64,000 bases of DNA, from IMG/VR virus record IMGVR_UViG_3300005533_000003, positions 1 to 64,000 of that record; one strand, 5' to 3'. A model generated the notes under the pieces. It made no database searches and was not told the origin of the DNA. It saw only the letters and a program-made list of their open reading frames with translations. Position numbers and translations under genes: made by a program. The stretch is from a virus. Shown in pieces: positions 53,898-63,723 of the stretch (its first letter is position 1; each line of letters opens with the position of its first letter).

Positions 53898-56240
53898 ATG
53901 TCTTCAAACGTATTATGGGATTCAATTACATTACCCACAATGGATATTCCGTACTCTCGGATCGAGGGAGAGTTACAGGATACTCCAAGGTTTGTACGTG
54001 GTAAGAATACCTATATTACTACGGGCGGTAAACTAACTCGTCGGCCCGGTACAGTAGCTTTAAACGCAAATAATAGTCTAGCCCTGCGTGTAGATCGTAT
54101 GTGGTCCTATGAGACGCTGGATACTCCTCCGGTCGTGTATATTGTCGTAAGTGCCTGGAATCCGGCTACGGGGTTGTGGGAAATTTGGCATCAGCGGCAA
54201 AGTACGACACCTACGCCTTTCTTACAAAGTGGTACATACCGAGACTTAAATCTTTCGACACAGGCCCATGAAGCCGTGGTACAGAGGGGTTTTTTATTTA
54301 TCAAAGGCTTCCCCCAGTCGAGTAGTAGTGAAAAGTTGGGTACGGTTATCCTTGATGGGACGGGCGGAAATATCGTACTTAAGCCCTGGGGAATATTGGG
54401 TCCCACTACACCTGTGGCTTTGGCGAATAGTGCAATAACTAAAATGACTACGAATGGAGGTATCAATGCCTCGGCTACTACCTTCACCGTATCGGGTACT
54501 AGTGGTTTCCCGTCTACTCCATTTGTCATTCAAGTTGATTTTGAGCAGATGAATGTTACGAACGTATCAAGTCTTACATTTACAGTTACTCGGGCTTTTA
54601 ATGGTACAGTAGCGGCTGCACATCAGCAAAATGCAATAGTGTTGTATAGGGGTTGGGCGGCTAGTGCTCATATTAATGTAATTAATCAATTCTGGCAATA
54701 TGCGTATTCGTGGAAAGACCTTAACGGACAGTATAGTAATATTTCTCCTCCCCAAACTAATCCTGATGTTTTAGGAGATAGTACGTCTCCGTTCTTTAAT
54801 CAGATACCCCAGATAACGGTACAGGGTAATGCGGATACAGTTAATATTCCTAAGATAGGTATTTTCAGAACTACGGATGGCGGGGGAAGGTTCTTTTTCT
54901 TAGGCGATATAACAAATACTGGGGCGGGGAATATATCTTATACAGATAATACTCTTGCGTCCAGTGCGGGCAATCAAGATCCTATACCAGATATTATTCT
55001 TAATACGGCTACTGTTAGTCCCAGTCTTACGTCCAATAGTCCCCCGCCTACGGTGTTGGCTCCGGGTGTTACTGGAGTTGCTACCCCTACACCTTCTAGC
55101 CCCATTACGTCCTATCAAGGTCGTTTGTGGTTTGGAATAGGGAACGTGTTGTTTTTCAGCGGACAGGAGGAAATTAGCTTAGGCGTACCCGAGGATTGTT
55201 GGCCGTCTGGGTTGAATGGTAACTTCTTTCGTTTCCAATATCCTATTACTAATGTCCTAGCTACCACGCAAAATCTATACGTGTTTACTCTAAAAGCAAC
55301 GTATGTTATTACAGGTACAAACCTACAAACCTTTGCGGTGGCTCCTATTTTAAATAATATTGGTTTCCCATACGGAATGCCTCGGGCGATAGATACGTTT
55401 AATAACAGTGTCGTATTTATGTCACACGACTATCGGATAGTACTAATTAATGATGGTAGTGCTACGCCAGTTATTATGTCGGACTCTCTATATACGGACC
55501 TTGTAGACGCCATTAATGCGGGTAGTGAGTTTGATATTAAGTACTTCTCGGATCTGGATAAAGAACTATTATTTATTACCGGGCATAGCAAGACTTCTCC
55601 CAATAATAGTAAACAATGGGTTTATGACGTTAAAAAGTCACTTAAACTGAGTCTTCAGGCAGGTATCTATACGCCCCTAAAGCACTTATGGAATCTTCCA
55701 TGGACCTACCCCTCTACGGCTCAAATGTCGGGGCGAATATCGGAACTTACAGGACAACGGCGTATGGTGTTCTTTTCATGGGACCCTGTTAATCTAGTTG
55801 GTACTTTTGCACGTATGGACCCTACGTTAGTTACGGCTCAAGATTGGGCGGTACAAAATGGTACGGCAGGTAATATTAACTACGATATTGATATGGTGTT
55901 TGCTTTACAAATGGTTCCGGCAGGGGATCATGTTAATCAAAGGCGAGTTCCACGGGTTACTCCGGTTGTTTACTCCATTAGTTTCGAACGTACAGCTTTT
56001 TCCGGCGACGATGACCCCAGTTTCTATTGGTTTGCTGATGACCTATGGACAGATCCAATAAGCGTAAATGTGAGTGAAGATCCACCCCGTAGGCCGCAGA
56101 GTAAGGGATATAAGACTATGGAGTTTCCCATTTTTAACGTGGCGCAAAGAGTGGCCTGGGAACTTACTAAAATTGCGTCTGGTGATAGGTTTGAATTGCA
56201 GAATGTGATTATTACCTTCTCACCGGATCAGGGATCTTAA
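53898..56240 (+). CDS. Tail nozzle/ring-like protein (gpB/gp10-like), 780 aa
   Basis: Opens WDSITLPTMDIPYSRIEGELQDTPRFVRGKNTYITTGGKLTRRPGTVAL, the start pattern of podoviral tail tubular B/P22 gp10-like proteins (RPGT). Beta-rich throughout with beta-propeller-like repeats (IFRTTDGGGRFFFLGDITN). Large size fits a nozzle. Below the adaptor in the tail channel. Ends in a TAATG junction with the next gene. Confidence 0.8.
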   Translation: MSSNVLWDSITLPTMDIPYSRIEGELQDTPRFVRGKNTYITTGGKLTRRPGTVALNANNSLALRVDRMWSYETLDTPPVVYIVVSAWNPATGLWEIWHQRQSTTPTPFLQSGTYRDLNLSTQAHEAVVQRGFLFIKGFPQSSSSEKLGTVILDGTGGNIVLKPWGILGPTTPVALANSAITKMTTNGGINASATTFTVSGTSGFPSTPFVIQVDFEQMNVTNVSSLTFTVTRAFNGTVAAAHQQNAIVLYRGWAASAHINVINQFWQYAYSWKDLNGQYSNISPPQTNPDVLGDSTSPFFNQIPQITVQGNADTVNIPKIGIFRTTDGGGRFFFLGDITNTGAGNISYTDNTLASSAGNQDPIPDIILNTATVSPSLTSNSPPPTVLAPGVTGVATPTPSSPITSYQGRLWFGIGNVLFFSGQEEISLGVPEDCWPSGLNGNFFRFQYPITNVLATTQNLYVFTLKATYVITGTNLQTFAVAPILNNIGFPYGMPRAIDTFNNSVVFMSHDYRIVLINDGSATPVIMSDSLYTDLVDAINAGSEFDIKYFSDLDKELLFITGHSKTSPNNSKQWVYDVKKSLKLSLQAGIYTPLKHLWNLPWTYPSTAQMSGRISELTGQRRMVFFSWDPVNLVGTFARMDPTLVTAQDWAVQNGTAGNINYDIDMVFALQMVPAGDHVNQRRVPRVTPVVYSISFERTAFSGDDDPSFYWFADDLWTDPISVNVSEDPPRRPQSKGYKTMEFPIFNVAQRVAWELTKIASGDRFELQNVIITFSPDQGS

Positions 56241-57343
56241 TGCCTCAAGTCAAAACAATTAGCGAAGCCGATCAGTTAAAAATACTGGGTACGGTACGGA
56301 ATAGCTTTAATGCCGCAGAAGGTAGCCTTCTCCCTCCCCCACAGCAAGGCCAATTTCGAGTACCTTTTGTTACGACCCTGAAGGTCTATTCTAGTAGTAC
56401 TTTCGTGGGGGGTACCCAGTTTATTCTTACTTTTCAAGAACCTAACGCCACAGTTGCACAGATAGATCATTATAATATTTTTGTAGGCGGTTTGACGGGT
56501 AATATCAGTCAGTTGACAAGTCCAACTACGGTTAAGGGTTCCCCGGCGGTAGTAAGGGTTACAACTTCGGCGGCTCAGAATGTGGTTTTTACGGTACAGA
56601 CAGTACTTAAGAATGGATTAGTAAGCGACCTTAATGCTTCGCCAAAGTGTACAGGTACAACTATTGCGGCAACAGTTAATACGACGGATATTCCAAATGG
56701 TAGTATTACTCTTGCTCAACTTGCAGCAGGTACGGCAGGGGCGTTGTTTGTTTATGATGGAAGCGGTAATCCTTCGAGTCTATCTGATGTAGCGGCGGGT
56801 AGTTATTTGATATCTAACGGAGTTTCTTCCCCTCCTACCTATCAAACTTTTAATTTTACCCGTAACTTATTCATTCAAACTGCCGATGCAACGGTAGGAA
56901 ATACAAATACTGAAACTAGTATTGTGGGTACTGGGACGGGATCAGTTACGCTGGCAGCTAATTTCCTTACCACTGGGCGTACTTTACGGCTGGTTATGCG
57001 GGGTTACCACTCTGCTACCGGGGGACCCACTATTAACGTTAAGGTTAAATTGGGTTCTACAATAATCCTTACCACTACTGCCGTAACGGATAATAATAAT
57101 ACAAACCAGGGTTTTGAGCTAAATGCTGATATTACGTGTAGAAGCACGGGGGTATCTGGTACCGTAGCGGCTCAAGGGTCTTTTATGGAAGAGGGGTCTA
57201 CGTCTTTTCAAATGGTCAATACGGTTCCTGTGACGATAGATACCACATCTTCCCAGTTACTCGATATTACCATTACTTGGGGTACAGGAGCGCCTGGAAA
57301 TACAATAACTTCCACGAACTTTACCCTTCAAACTTTAAGTTAA
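56240..57343 (+). CDS. Fibre-like protein with beta modules, 367 aa
   Basis: N-terminal FNAAEGSLLPPPQQGQFRVPFVTTLKVYSSST, a fibronectin-type strand pattern (EPNATVAQIDHYNIFVGGL), then a fibre-type region (YLISNGVSSPPTYQTFNF) and a C-terminal beta domain. Attached to the nozzle by position; could be a tail fibre or its adaptor. Confidence 0.65.
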   Translation: MPQVKTISEADQLKILGTVRNSFNAAEGSLLPPPQQGQFRVPFVTTLKVYSSSTFVGGTQFILTFQEPNATVAQIDHYNIFVGGLTGNISQLTSPTTVKGSPAVVRVTTSAAQNVVFTVQTVLKNGLVSDLNASPKCTGTTIAATVNTTDIPNGSITLAQLAAGTAGALFVYDGSGNPSSLSDVAAGSYLISNGVSSPPTYQTFNFTRNLFIQTADATVGNTNTETSIVGTGTGSVTLAANFLTTGRTLRLVMRGYHSATGGPTINVKVKLGSTIILTTTAVTDNNNTNQGFELNADITCRSTGVSGTVAAQGSFMEEGSTSFQMVNTVPVTIDTTSSQLLDITITWGTGAPGNTITSTNFTLQTLS

Positions 57344-57351
57344 ATTGGGGG

Positions 57352-57357
57352 TATAAT
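57352..57357 (+). promoter_or_regulatory. Late-type box (TATAAT) before the GNAT gene
   Basis: GGGGGTATAATAG with TACTAGAGGTAT and ATG at 57372. No -35 element. Confidence 0.5.
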
Positions 57358-57371
57358 AGTACTAGAGGTAT

Positions 57372-57743
57372 ATGCTTGATAATCTTACATTTAGTCTCTT
57401 GGGCACAGAAATTGAAGATTACAAAGAATTTGATGCCATATATGTGGAGGCTTTTGGAATACACCCCGATCTTGCGAATATGCGGCCTATGGTAGCGAGA
57501 GACGAGACGGGGAAGATAGTAGGATTTTTTGGTTTATACCAAGTAATTGTGGCAGATAGTATGTGGATAGCTCCTAAGTATCGAAGTAAGGGTTTGTGGC
57601 GAAAATTAGTAGAAGCTATTAATTCTCTTCCCTGGGGTAAGGGCCGGGGTTATTATTTTTTTGAAGAGAAAAAGAAACAGGGTTTAGTGGCAAAGATGTT
57701 TGGTGATAAGTTACCTATTCAAGTGTGGCGTAAGGTGTTCTAA
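57372..57743 (+). CDS. GNAT-type acetyltransferase, 123 aa
   Basis: A short protein with GKIVGFFGLYQVIVADSMWIAPKYRSKGLWRKLVEAI, the GNAT strand plus acetyl-CoA-binding RxxGLxRxL helix. Embedded between fibre and ejection genes. In podoviruses such acetyltransferases sit at this position; the target is not known. Confidence 0.7.
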   Translation: MLDNLTFSLLGTEIEDYKEFDAIYVEAFGIHPDLANMRPMVARDETGKIVGFFGLYQVIVADSMWIAPKYRSKGLWRKLVEAINSLPWGKGRGYYFFEEKKKQGLVAKMFGDKLPIQVWRKVF

Positions 57744-57746
57744 TAC

Positions 57747-59417
57747 ATGAGTGGCGGCGGACAATTAGGTGGTGGTGGTGACTGGCTTCGTGGCGGTATG
57801 GCTACGGTTCTGTCTAACCTGGGAAACCAAGGTGTAAATCCAGCTACAGACATAATGAAATGGTCTACTGATGCCGCTTTAAATTCGGCTAAGACGGGAC
57901 TTTTTCCTACTATCGGTGGTGAGCTTCCCTTCTGGCAAGGACAGACTCAAGGGTTACAAAATTGGCAAAACCAAGTTGGCGGAATGATGAATCCGCTAGT
58001 AGGCCGTTCGATTCAGGATCTTGGATATTTGGGTCAAGGTATGAGTAGCCCGTTACAAGGTGCTTCTAATCTTGCACAGGGCGGTATGCAGGGTCTTGGG
58101 GCTATGATGCCCACGGCTATCCAGAATTTCCAAAGTGGGGGTTGGACGCCACAGTATCAGGGCGCTTATAATGCGATTGGAAATGTATTAGGGCAAAATA
58201 TTCCTGGGTTACAAACTTCGGCAAATACGGCGAATAATCTTGTAGGTAACTTTGGACAAACGGATTTTAATATTAACGCTCAGGCCATGGCGAATAATAT
58301 GCTTGGTCAGGGTGGTTGGACGCCTCAGTTGTCAATGGCATTGAATCCGGTTGCCGGGATACTGGGGACACAGGGAAATACCGGACAGAGTAATGCTTTA
58401 TACTCCGGGGGTAGTCCCTTACTTGCTAGTGGTGGACAGACGCAGCTAGGGAATAATATGGCGGGACGGGGTGTTGATTTATATTCTCAACAGGCCCTTA
58501 TGAATCCTGCTCAAGCGGCTAGTATTGCGCGTACTCAAGCTTCCCAGAACTTTGCGGGACAAGAACAACAAGCGGAACAGCAGGCGTTGGCTAGGGGTGG
58601 TGGGGCCGGGGCAACTGTGGCTAATGGGTTACAGAATCAAGGGATGGCGGATTTTTACAATCAAGCTGCTACGGGAATTAGTGGAGCGGTTAATAATGCC
58701 CTCCAGCAACAGCAGGGGTTGAACTTGACTCAACAGGGTCAGGGTATTAACTTAGCTCAAGGGGCCGGTAGTTTACAAAATGCCCTTCTAGGTACGAGTG
58801 GCGGATTGGTACAGGGTAGCGGACAGTTGGCTAATAACTTATTTGGGACAGGATTAAATGAAGTTCCGTCTCTTACTAACGCGGCTGCTAATTATATGTC
58901 TCCCTACGTGTCTTATGGAACGGGAGGGATGGGTAATCAGTTGGGTATGTTGGGTGCCGGTAGTAATCTGGCTAGTATGCTTCAACAGGGGCAACTAGGT
59001 GGAATTGGCGCGTTGGGTAATATTATGCAGAACCAGAACCAATATCAACTTGGTATGGGTAATCTGCAAAACTCCATGACACAGGGAACGGGTAATTTGC
59101 TTAATAGTCTCTTTGGCACTAACGCGGGTATGTATAACCAACAGGGCCAATTGGGTCTTGGACAGTATGGGGCGCTTACGAATGCGATACAGGGTGCGAT
59201 GAATAGCGGTATTAATGCGGGTAACGTGTATAGTTCTTTGCTGAATAACTACTTCAATCCGCTTGTGGGTATTAGTGGTCAGGGTGAAAGCTTGCTTGGA
59301 AGTTCGCTTGGTAGTGAAGCTAACTTGTTTGGTGGTGGTGCAAGTCAGGCCGGTGGTGGCAATCCTCTGCTTGGATCTCTTATGCAACTTGCCGGTGCTG
59401 CTTTAAGTTTCGCTTAA
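57747..59417 (+). CDS. Gly/Asn/Gln-rich candidate ejection protein 1, 556 aa
   Basis: Repetitive Gly/Asn/Gln/Leu content with phased small hydrophobics (GNLQNSMTQGTGNLLNSLFG), a central QEQQAEQQALARGG coil, and a hydrophobic end (LLGSLMQLAGAALSFA). Position right after the nozzle/fibre genes and before two other large proteins matches the three ejection proteins of podoviruses such as T7 gp14-16. No motif. Confidence 0.6.
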   Translation: MSGGGQLGGGGDWLRGGMATVLSNLGNQGVNPATDIMKWSTDAALNSAKTGLFPTIGGELPFWQGQTQGLQNWQNQVGGMMNPLVGRSIQDLGYLGQGMSSPLQGASNLAQGGMQGLGAMMPTAIQNFQSGGWTPQYQGAYNAIGNVLGQNIPGLQTSANTANNLVGNFGQTDFNINAQAMANNMLGQGGWTPQLSMALNPVAGILGTQGNTGQSNALYSGGSPLLASGGQTQLGNNMAGRGVDLYSQQALMNPAQAASIARTQASQNFAGQEQQAEQQALARGGGAGATVANGLQNQGMADFYNQAATGISGAVNNALQQQQGLNLTQQGQGINLAQGAGSLQNALLGTSGGLVQGSGQLANNLFGTGLNEVPSLTNAAANYMSPYVSYGTGGMGNQLGMLGAGSNLASMLQQGQLGGIGALGNIMQNQNQYQLGMGNLQNSMTQGTGNLLNSLFGTNAGMYNQQGQLGLGQYGALTNAIQGAMNSGINAGNVYSSLLNNYFNPLVGISGQGESLLGSSLGSEANLFGGGASQAGGGNPLLGSLMQLAGAALSFA

Positions 59418-59421
59418 AAAT

Positions 59422-61326
59422 ATGCCAGATATTAACGACATTCTTAGTGCTTTGCCACAGGGTAGTACACAACAGGCTCCAGGTGCGCCCGATCAATCTG
59501 TCAATCCTCTTGTTATGCAGGCGCTACAGAGTTCACAGGCAGGTGGGCTTCCTCCGACTATTCCTGGTGGTACAGGTGGTGCGGCTGGTGGTTTGACAGG
59601 TAATCAATCTTTCCTGGATACATATACAAATATGTTCCAGAATTTGAGTAAACAATTACAAGAGATTAATAAACCTTCGGCTGCGGAGTTGGAATTTCAA
59701 AAGCGGTCACAATATACGGTCGAACAGCGGGCACACGATATCTATAATAGTATGATGGGTATTAAGAAAGTACCCGTTGTACCTGTCGGACCTATGCCAG
59801 AGGGACAGGAACCACAGTATAAGGATAAAATTGATTGGAAGAAGTATCCTTTAGCCGTGTTAAGTGAGATGGGCCGTGCGATGGCTCAGAAGGAAAACTA
59901 CGTACCGGCTAGGGATCGAGCACAGCATCAGGCGTTACAGGAATATCAATCCGAAATTAATCCCATTGCCAAGGAAGTTCAATATAATAACCAAATGCGA
60001 ACTTGGGCACTACGGGATATGACAAGTTTGACCAATAATGCTACAAGTAACTTGACTCGGCAGGCTGCTACAGATGTTCGGTCGAAGTTATATGAGCAAC
60101 AGGGTAATTTGGATAATGCTAAAAAAATGGTCTATATTGCCCGATATGAAGATGCAGAACGTAAACTAGCTGCGGGTCAACCAGAAGCTCAAGTTGAAAT
60201 GCTTAAAATTCATCATGACTTACTGGCCGATGAAGACGAATATACAAAGGCTCGTACTGTGGGACAGGTGCAGAGTAATGAAGGTCTATCTACGACTAAG
60301 GGTGACAGGGACTTACAGGATATTAATGCCATTAACCGGGCTGTAGCCAAGGGCGATTTTGATACGGCTAAACAGATTAAGCAGCAAATGGATATCCGTA
60401 ATCAAGCTTTGGGTGCTAAGAATATTACCGTGGTTCAAACTGATCGTGGACCAATGGCGGCTGATAAGAGAACTTTACCGAACTATATGACTGGTGGACA
60501 AGGTGCGGCTCAAAGTCAGGGTCCAGGGGTGAATGCTACGCAGGGTGGTGGTGAACAGGCTCCTAAAACTCCTGCTATTGATCCTGTAACTGGTAAGCCC
60601 GATAAATACCGGGATGATATTCAAAAGTATTATACGGATATTAGTTCCGCTTATCAAGGTAAGCCCGTTGCCCCAGTCGGTTTGACTTTCAAGGATGATC
60701 TTCCTCCGGGTACTGATCCTCGTTTAGCGGCTTATATTCATTCGGCTCCTATTGGTGCGAAGGTACAGGCCGGTGTACAGACTAAGAACGACGCGGCTCT
60801 TAAAGGTGCGGCTAAGGCTCAGGAGATGTACGGGTTGCTTAAAGACTTCTCTCCTAGCGATCTGGGTAACTTAAAAGGTATGTGGACGAAACTTACTACC
60901 AAGTACGCTGATCCTACATCCTGGAGTAATGTCCCGGCTGATAAATTCGAACGGTTTGCTCAAGCGGCTCAGATTTTGGGTGCTCATCACGCGGCTGTGC
61001 AGGGTTTCCGAAGTACGCAGTTTGTTGAAGATATTGGTAAGGCGTTGGATAACTTGGCTCAGGGTAAAAAGACTCTGGCCGGTAAGATTTATGAGTATGA
61101 AGATACTTTTAACCAACAGTTGCAGCATAATCAAGAACTTAAGGCTACGGGGCCGGTTAGAAATTGGACTACTGAAAACGTGGTAAGAGCTTTCCATCCC
61201 GATGCTTATAAGAGTATTTATGGTAAAGAAGTCGGTCCCCCAGACGTAGGTGGGACAGGGGCTAAGGGTGCGAGTAAGAACTATGTTAAAGCTGAAGACT
61301 TATTGAAAGCTAGAAATATTAAATAA
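59422..61326 (+). CDS. Candidate ejection protein 2, 634 aa
   Basis: Gln/Gly/Pro-rich first 80 residues, then long helices (QIKQQMDIRNQ...) and a C-terminal helical domain (FERFAQAAQILGAHHAAVQGFRS). Mostly coiled coil. Start MPDINDILSALPQG includes an ILSA element similar to the NPxxILA motif. Ends in a TAATG overlap with the next gene. Confidence 0.6.
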   Translation: MPDINDILSALPQGSTQQAPGAPDQSVNPLVMQALQSSQAGGLPPTIPGGTGGAAGGLTGNQSFLDTYTNMFQNLSKQLQEINKPSAAELEFQKRSQYTVEQRAHDIYNSMMGIKKVPVVPVGPMPEGQEPQYKDKIDWKKYPLAVLSEMGRAMAQKENYVPARDRAQHQALQEYQSEINPIAKEVQYNNQMRTWALRDMTSLTNNATSNLTRQAATDVRSKLYEQQGNLDNAKKMVYIARYEDAERKLAAGQPEAQVEMLKIHHDLLADEDEYTKARTVGQVQSNEGLSTTKGDRDLQDINAINRAVAKGDFDTAKQIKQQMDIRNQALGAKNITVVQTDRGPMAADKRTLPNYMTGGQGAAQSQGPGVNATQGGGEQAPKTPAIDPVTGKPDKYRDDIQKYYTDISSAYQGKPVAPVGLTFKDDLPPGTDPRLAAYIHSAPIGAKVQAGVQTKNDAALKGAAKAQEMYGLLKDFSPSDLGNLKGMWTKLTTKYADPTSWSNVPADKFERFAQAAQILGAHHAAVQGFRSTQFVEDIGKALDNLAQGKKTLAGKIYEYEDTFNQQLQHNQELKATGPVRNWTTENVVRAFHPDAYKSIYGKEVGPPDVGGTGAKGASKNYVKAEDLLKARNIK

Positions 61327-63248
61327 TGCCTGACGATCAACTAGTACAACTTCCTGACGGCAGTACCATACCCCGTAGCGAATGGGACAAGATACCTACG
61401 CAAAAACAGGTCCAAGTTGTACAAAGTATGAAACAGGAGTCTATACAGAATAAGTCCATTATGCCCATGTTGTTAGGGGCTGCGGGTAGTGGTATGGGGG
61501 CGGCTCCATATAACATTGCAATGAATCAGGACCCCGATAAGTTCTATGATTTTGTCAAACATGACCTACCGTATGGAGTTGCTGGTGGGGCGGCTATGGC
61601 CCTTGGCGGAGCACCCATTGGAGCGGCTTTAGGAACCGGGGCTATGCTGGCTGGAAGTGCTCCTCATGATCTTGGCGGGGCTGTAATGAATGCCGCTAAT
61701 GTGTTTGGGATGGGGTTGGCTAATAAGGCGTCACAAGCATATACGGCTATTAAAAGTCCGGTAAGTAGGTTCTTAGCTCGGGCGGCTACAGGGTTAGGTA
61801 TTAACGAAACACAGAATAAGATACAGGACGCACTGGGGCAAGGAGCTAATGAAGGGGCTAGCAGGCTTATGTCTGATGCCTTGGCCGCATTGGTACCGGG
61901 TATGGGCGGAAGTGTAGCAGACAGGGCTAATCTACGGGGTAATATTCAGGGCGTAATGGGTCCTAATGTTCCAAGTACGGGCTTTGAGGCTCAAGCTGCT
62001 CAGGAAGCCCAAAAAGTGCAGCAGGCGGTACCGGAGGCTGGTTTTCTACAACAGCAGAAGTTTGCCCAAACACAACAAGCCGCTAAGATGTTTGCGGAGA
62101 ATAATCAAAAGCTAGAAGCCGAGAGATTACTTAAGCTTACGGCTCCCCAAGGGTCTTTTGCACAGGATGACTTGCAGAAGGCCAAAAGTCTTGCCGAAAA
62201 TAATAAACTACGGGCAGGTTATGCGAAAGTTGTCGAAGGACAGGATGTTGATAACCCACAAGTTAAGGCAATCAAGAATCTTCAGCAACAGTATGATGAT
62301 ATATCGAACCAAGAAGGCGGACCTTGGAAAGATGCAAGTTATAAGAACGCACAGTTAAAACAGATACAAGAAGAAATTGATAAGAACCGGGGGCAAATGT
62401 TTGACCAGATGGCGGATAAAGTCCGTCAGGCGGCAGAACAGCACGTTAACAATCTTTACGATCCAGCATTAGCGGCTACTCAAAGGCTTAATAAAGTTTC
62501 CGATACTATCCGGTCTGCGGTTAATACGGAAATTATTGAAAATTCGAATCTTAAGGGTTTACTGACGCCGGATAAAGACGGTGTGTTTGGCCCCAAGCAA
62601 CTAGTCGGGAATCTGATTAACGGTGACTCCGATAACATTGACCGTCTTTTCAAATACTTAGGTAACCAGAAGAACGGGGATCAAATGATTAAAACGACTC
62701 GTGACGCATTTCTTACCGAGATGATGGCGCGGGCCTATGATCCTCAAACGAAACAGCTTAGTAATATTGGGAAGATTACGGCTGGAGATGGGCCGTTTAA
62801 CCGAAATAAGTTGATATCGATTTTTGGCGGGGGACGAGAAGGCCAAGAAACTACTAAGCAAGTGGATCAGTTGTTACAGGACTTTAAGACCTTGCAGGAT
62901 GTTAAAGATACGGCGAAGAAGAGTACTGGTTTTGGACACCTAGCGGGTTGGTACTTTACTCCTATGGGTGCTACATATGCGGCGCTGCATTACGGACTAC
63001 ATACTTCCTACCCGGCTGCTATGGGTTCTGCGGCTTTGGCAGGGGTGGCAAGTAAGGGCGCTCAGGCTGTGTTCCAGGGATACATACCCCTTATTGATAA
63101 GTACATTAGTAACCCCCAATTCGCCCAAGCCTTTCATAACTGGGCACAAACAGGCGGGGACATGAAGACCATGTTTAAAATACCTATGTTGAGTCGAGTA
63201 CTGGTAGGTAGTGGTAAGACTTCAAATAATGACTTGACAAATGAGTAA
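61326..63248 (+). CDS. Candidate ejection protein 3 with membrane-active segment, 640 aa
   Basis: Residues 45-105 hold Gly/Ala-rich hydrophobic stretches (MLLGAAGSGMGAAPYNIA and GGAAMALGGAPIGAALGTGAML), like the membrane-penetrating part of podoviral ejection proteins. The middle is a long coiled coil, and the end (VLVGSGKTSNND) carries a GSGKT-like string that is too short to be a Walker site. Last gene of the virion block. Overlaps the next promoter. Confidence 0.6.
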   Translation: MPDDQLVQLPDGSTIPRSEWDKIPTQKQVQVVQSMKQESIQNKSIMPMLLGAAGSGMGAAPYNIAMNQDPDKFYDFVKHDLPYGVAGGAAMALGGAPIGAALGTGAMLAGSAPHDLGGAVMNAANVFGMGLANKASQAYTAIKSPVSRFLARAATGLGINETQNKIQDALGQGANEGASRLMSDALAALVPGMGGSVADRANLRGNIQGVMGPNVPSTGFEAQAAQEAQKVQQAVPEAGFLQQQKFAQTQQAAKMFAENNQKLEAERLLKLTAPQGSFAQDDLQKAKSLAENNKLRAGYAKVVEGQDVDNPQVKAIKNLQQQYDDISNQEGGPWKDASYKNAQLKQIQEEIDKNRGQMFDQMADKVRQAAEQHVNNLYDPALAATQRLNKVSDTIRSAVNTEIIENSNLKGLLTPDKDGVFGPKQLVGNLINGDSDNIDRLFKYLGNQKNGDQMIKTTRDAFLTEMMARAYDPQTKQLSNIGKITAGDGPFNRNKLISIFGGGREGQETTKQVDQLLQDFKTLQDVKDTAKKSTGFGHLAGWYFTPMGATYAALHYGLHTSYPAAMGSAALAGVASKGAQAVFQGYIPLIDKYISNPQFAQAFHNWAQTGGDMKTMFKIPMLSRVLVGSGKTSNNDLTNE

Positions 63249-63262
63249 ACCTATGTTACACT
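63234..63262 (+). promoter_or_regulatory. Sigma70-type promoter, plus strand
   Basis: TTGACA, 17 bases, TACACT preceded by TGT, overlapping the 3' end of the last ejection-type gene. Confidence 0.85.
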
Positions 63263-63280
63263 AGCTAGTGAACGCTAGGG

Positions 63281-63325
63281 ACAGAAGGGAAAGAATGGGA
63301 GCCGAGGCTTCGCTTTCCTTTCTGT
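63281..63325 (+). promoter_or_regulatory. Long leader hairpin
   Basis: ACAGAAGGGAAAG and CTTTCCTTTCTGT pair as a 13-bp stem with one G-U pair. The 19-base loop can form a smaller AGCC/GGCT hairpin. It ends seven bases before the ATG at 63333, and the AAGGG-like purines are hidden in the stem. It could be a regulator of translation or an mRNA-stability element. Confidence 0.6.
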
Positions 63326-63332
63326 TTCATTT

Positions 63333-63572
63333 ATGGCCGATACAAAAGATAAACTCTACGTACTTGTTTTCAAAGACAATAAGGGTTTTGAAAAGCGATT
63401 ACAGTTTAGAGGTTTATTTCCGCCTCCGACTTATAGGTTTGCCGAAATGTATCCCTTTCATTTTAATTACGATTTAGAGAATGATGTATTTGAAGCAGTA
63501 CACTCCGTAGAGTTTCGATTTACCCACGTCGATAAAAAGAACGATATCGTTTACTATGAACAATGGACCTAA
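63333..63572 (+). CDS. Hypothetical protein, 79 aa
   Basis: MADTKDKLYVLVFKDNKGFEKRLQF. A beta-rich small protein with VEFRFTHVDKKNDIVYYEQW at the end. Chosen over the other-frame ORF at 63268-63477, which has poor coding character. No family recognised. Confidence 0.6.
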   Translation: MADTKDKLYVLVFKDNKGFEKRLQFRGLFPPPTYRFAEMYPFHFNYDLENDVFEAVHSVEFRFTHVDKKNDIVYYEQWT

Positions 63573-63723
63573 GATAGTTTCTCGCCAATATGAACCTGAC
63601 CCTTCGAAATGTTGTGAGTTATGCGTTTTTGGAACCGGAAAACATGCTTCGTGGTGTCCATACGTAAAACTTATCGGTTTCCGTGACTGGAGACATAAGG
63701 AACGCGAAGGTTATAGGAAATAA
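63556..63723 (+). CDS. Small Cys-containing protein, 55 aa
   Basis: MNNGPKIVSRQYEPDPSKCCELCVFGTGKHASWCPY. CC-x2-C and a C-P pair suggest a metal site. Overlaps the preceding gene by 17 bases and ends right before the next ATG. Confidence 0.55.
   Translation: MNNGPKIVSRQYEPDPSKCCELCVFGTGKHASWCPYVKLIGFRDWRHKEREGYRK

Noticed and set aside
61326-63248. GSGKT string near the end of ejection protein 3 as an ATPase site
   Set aside because: It stands in a short C-terminal tail without the surrounding beta-loop-helix or a Walker B, so it is a chance match.
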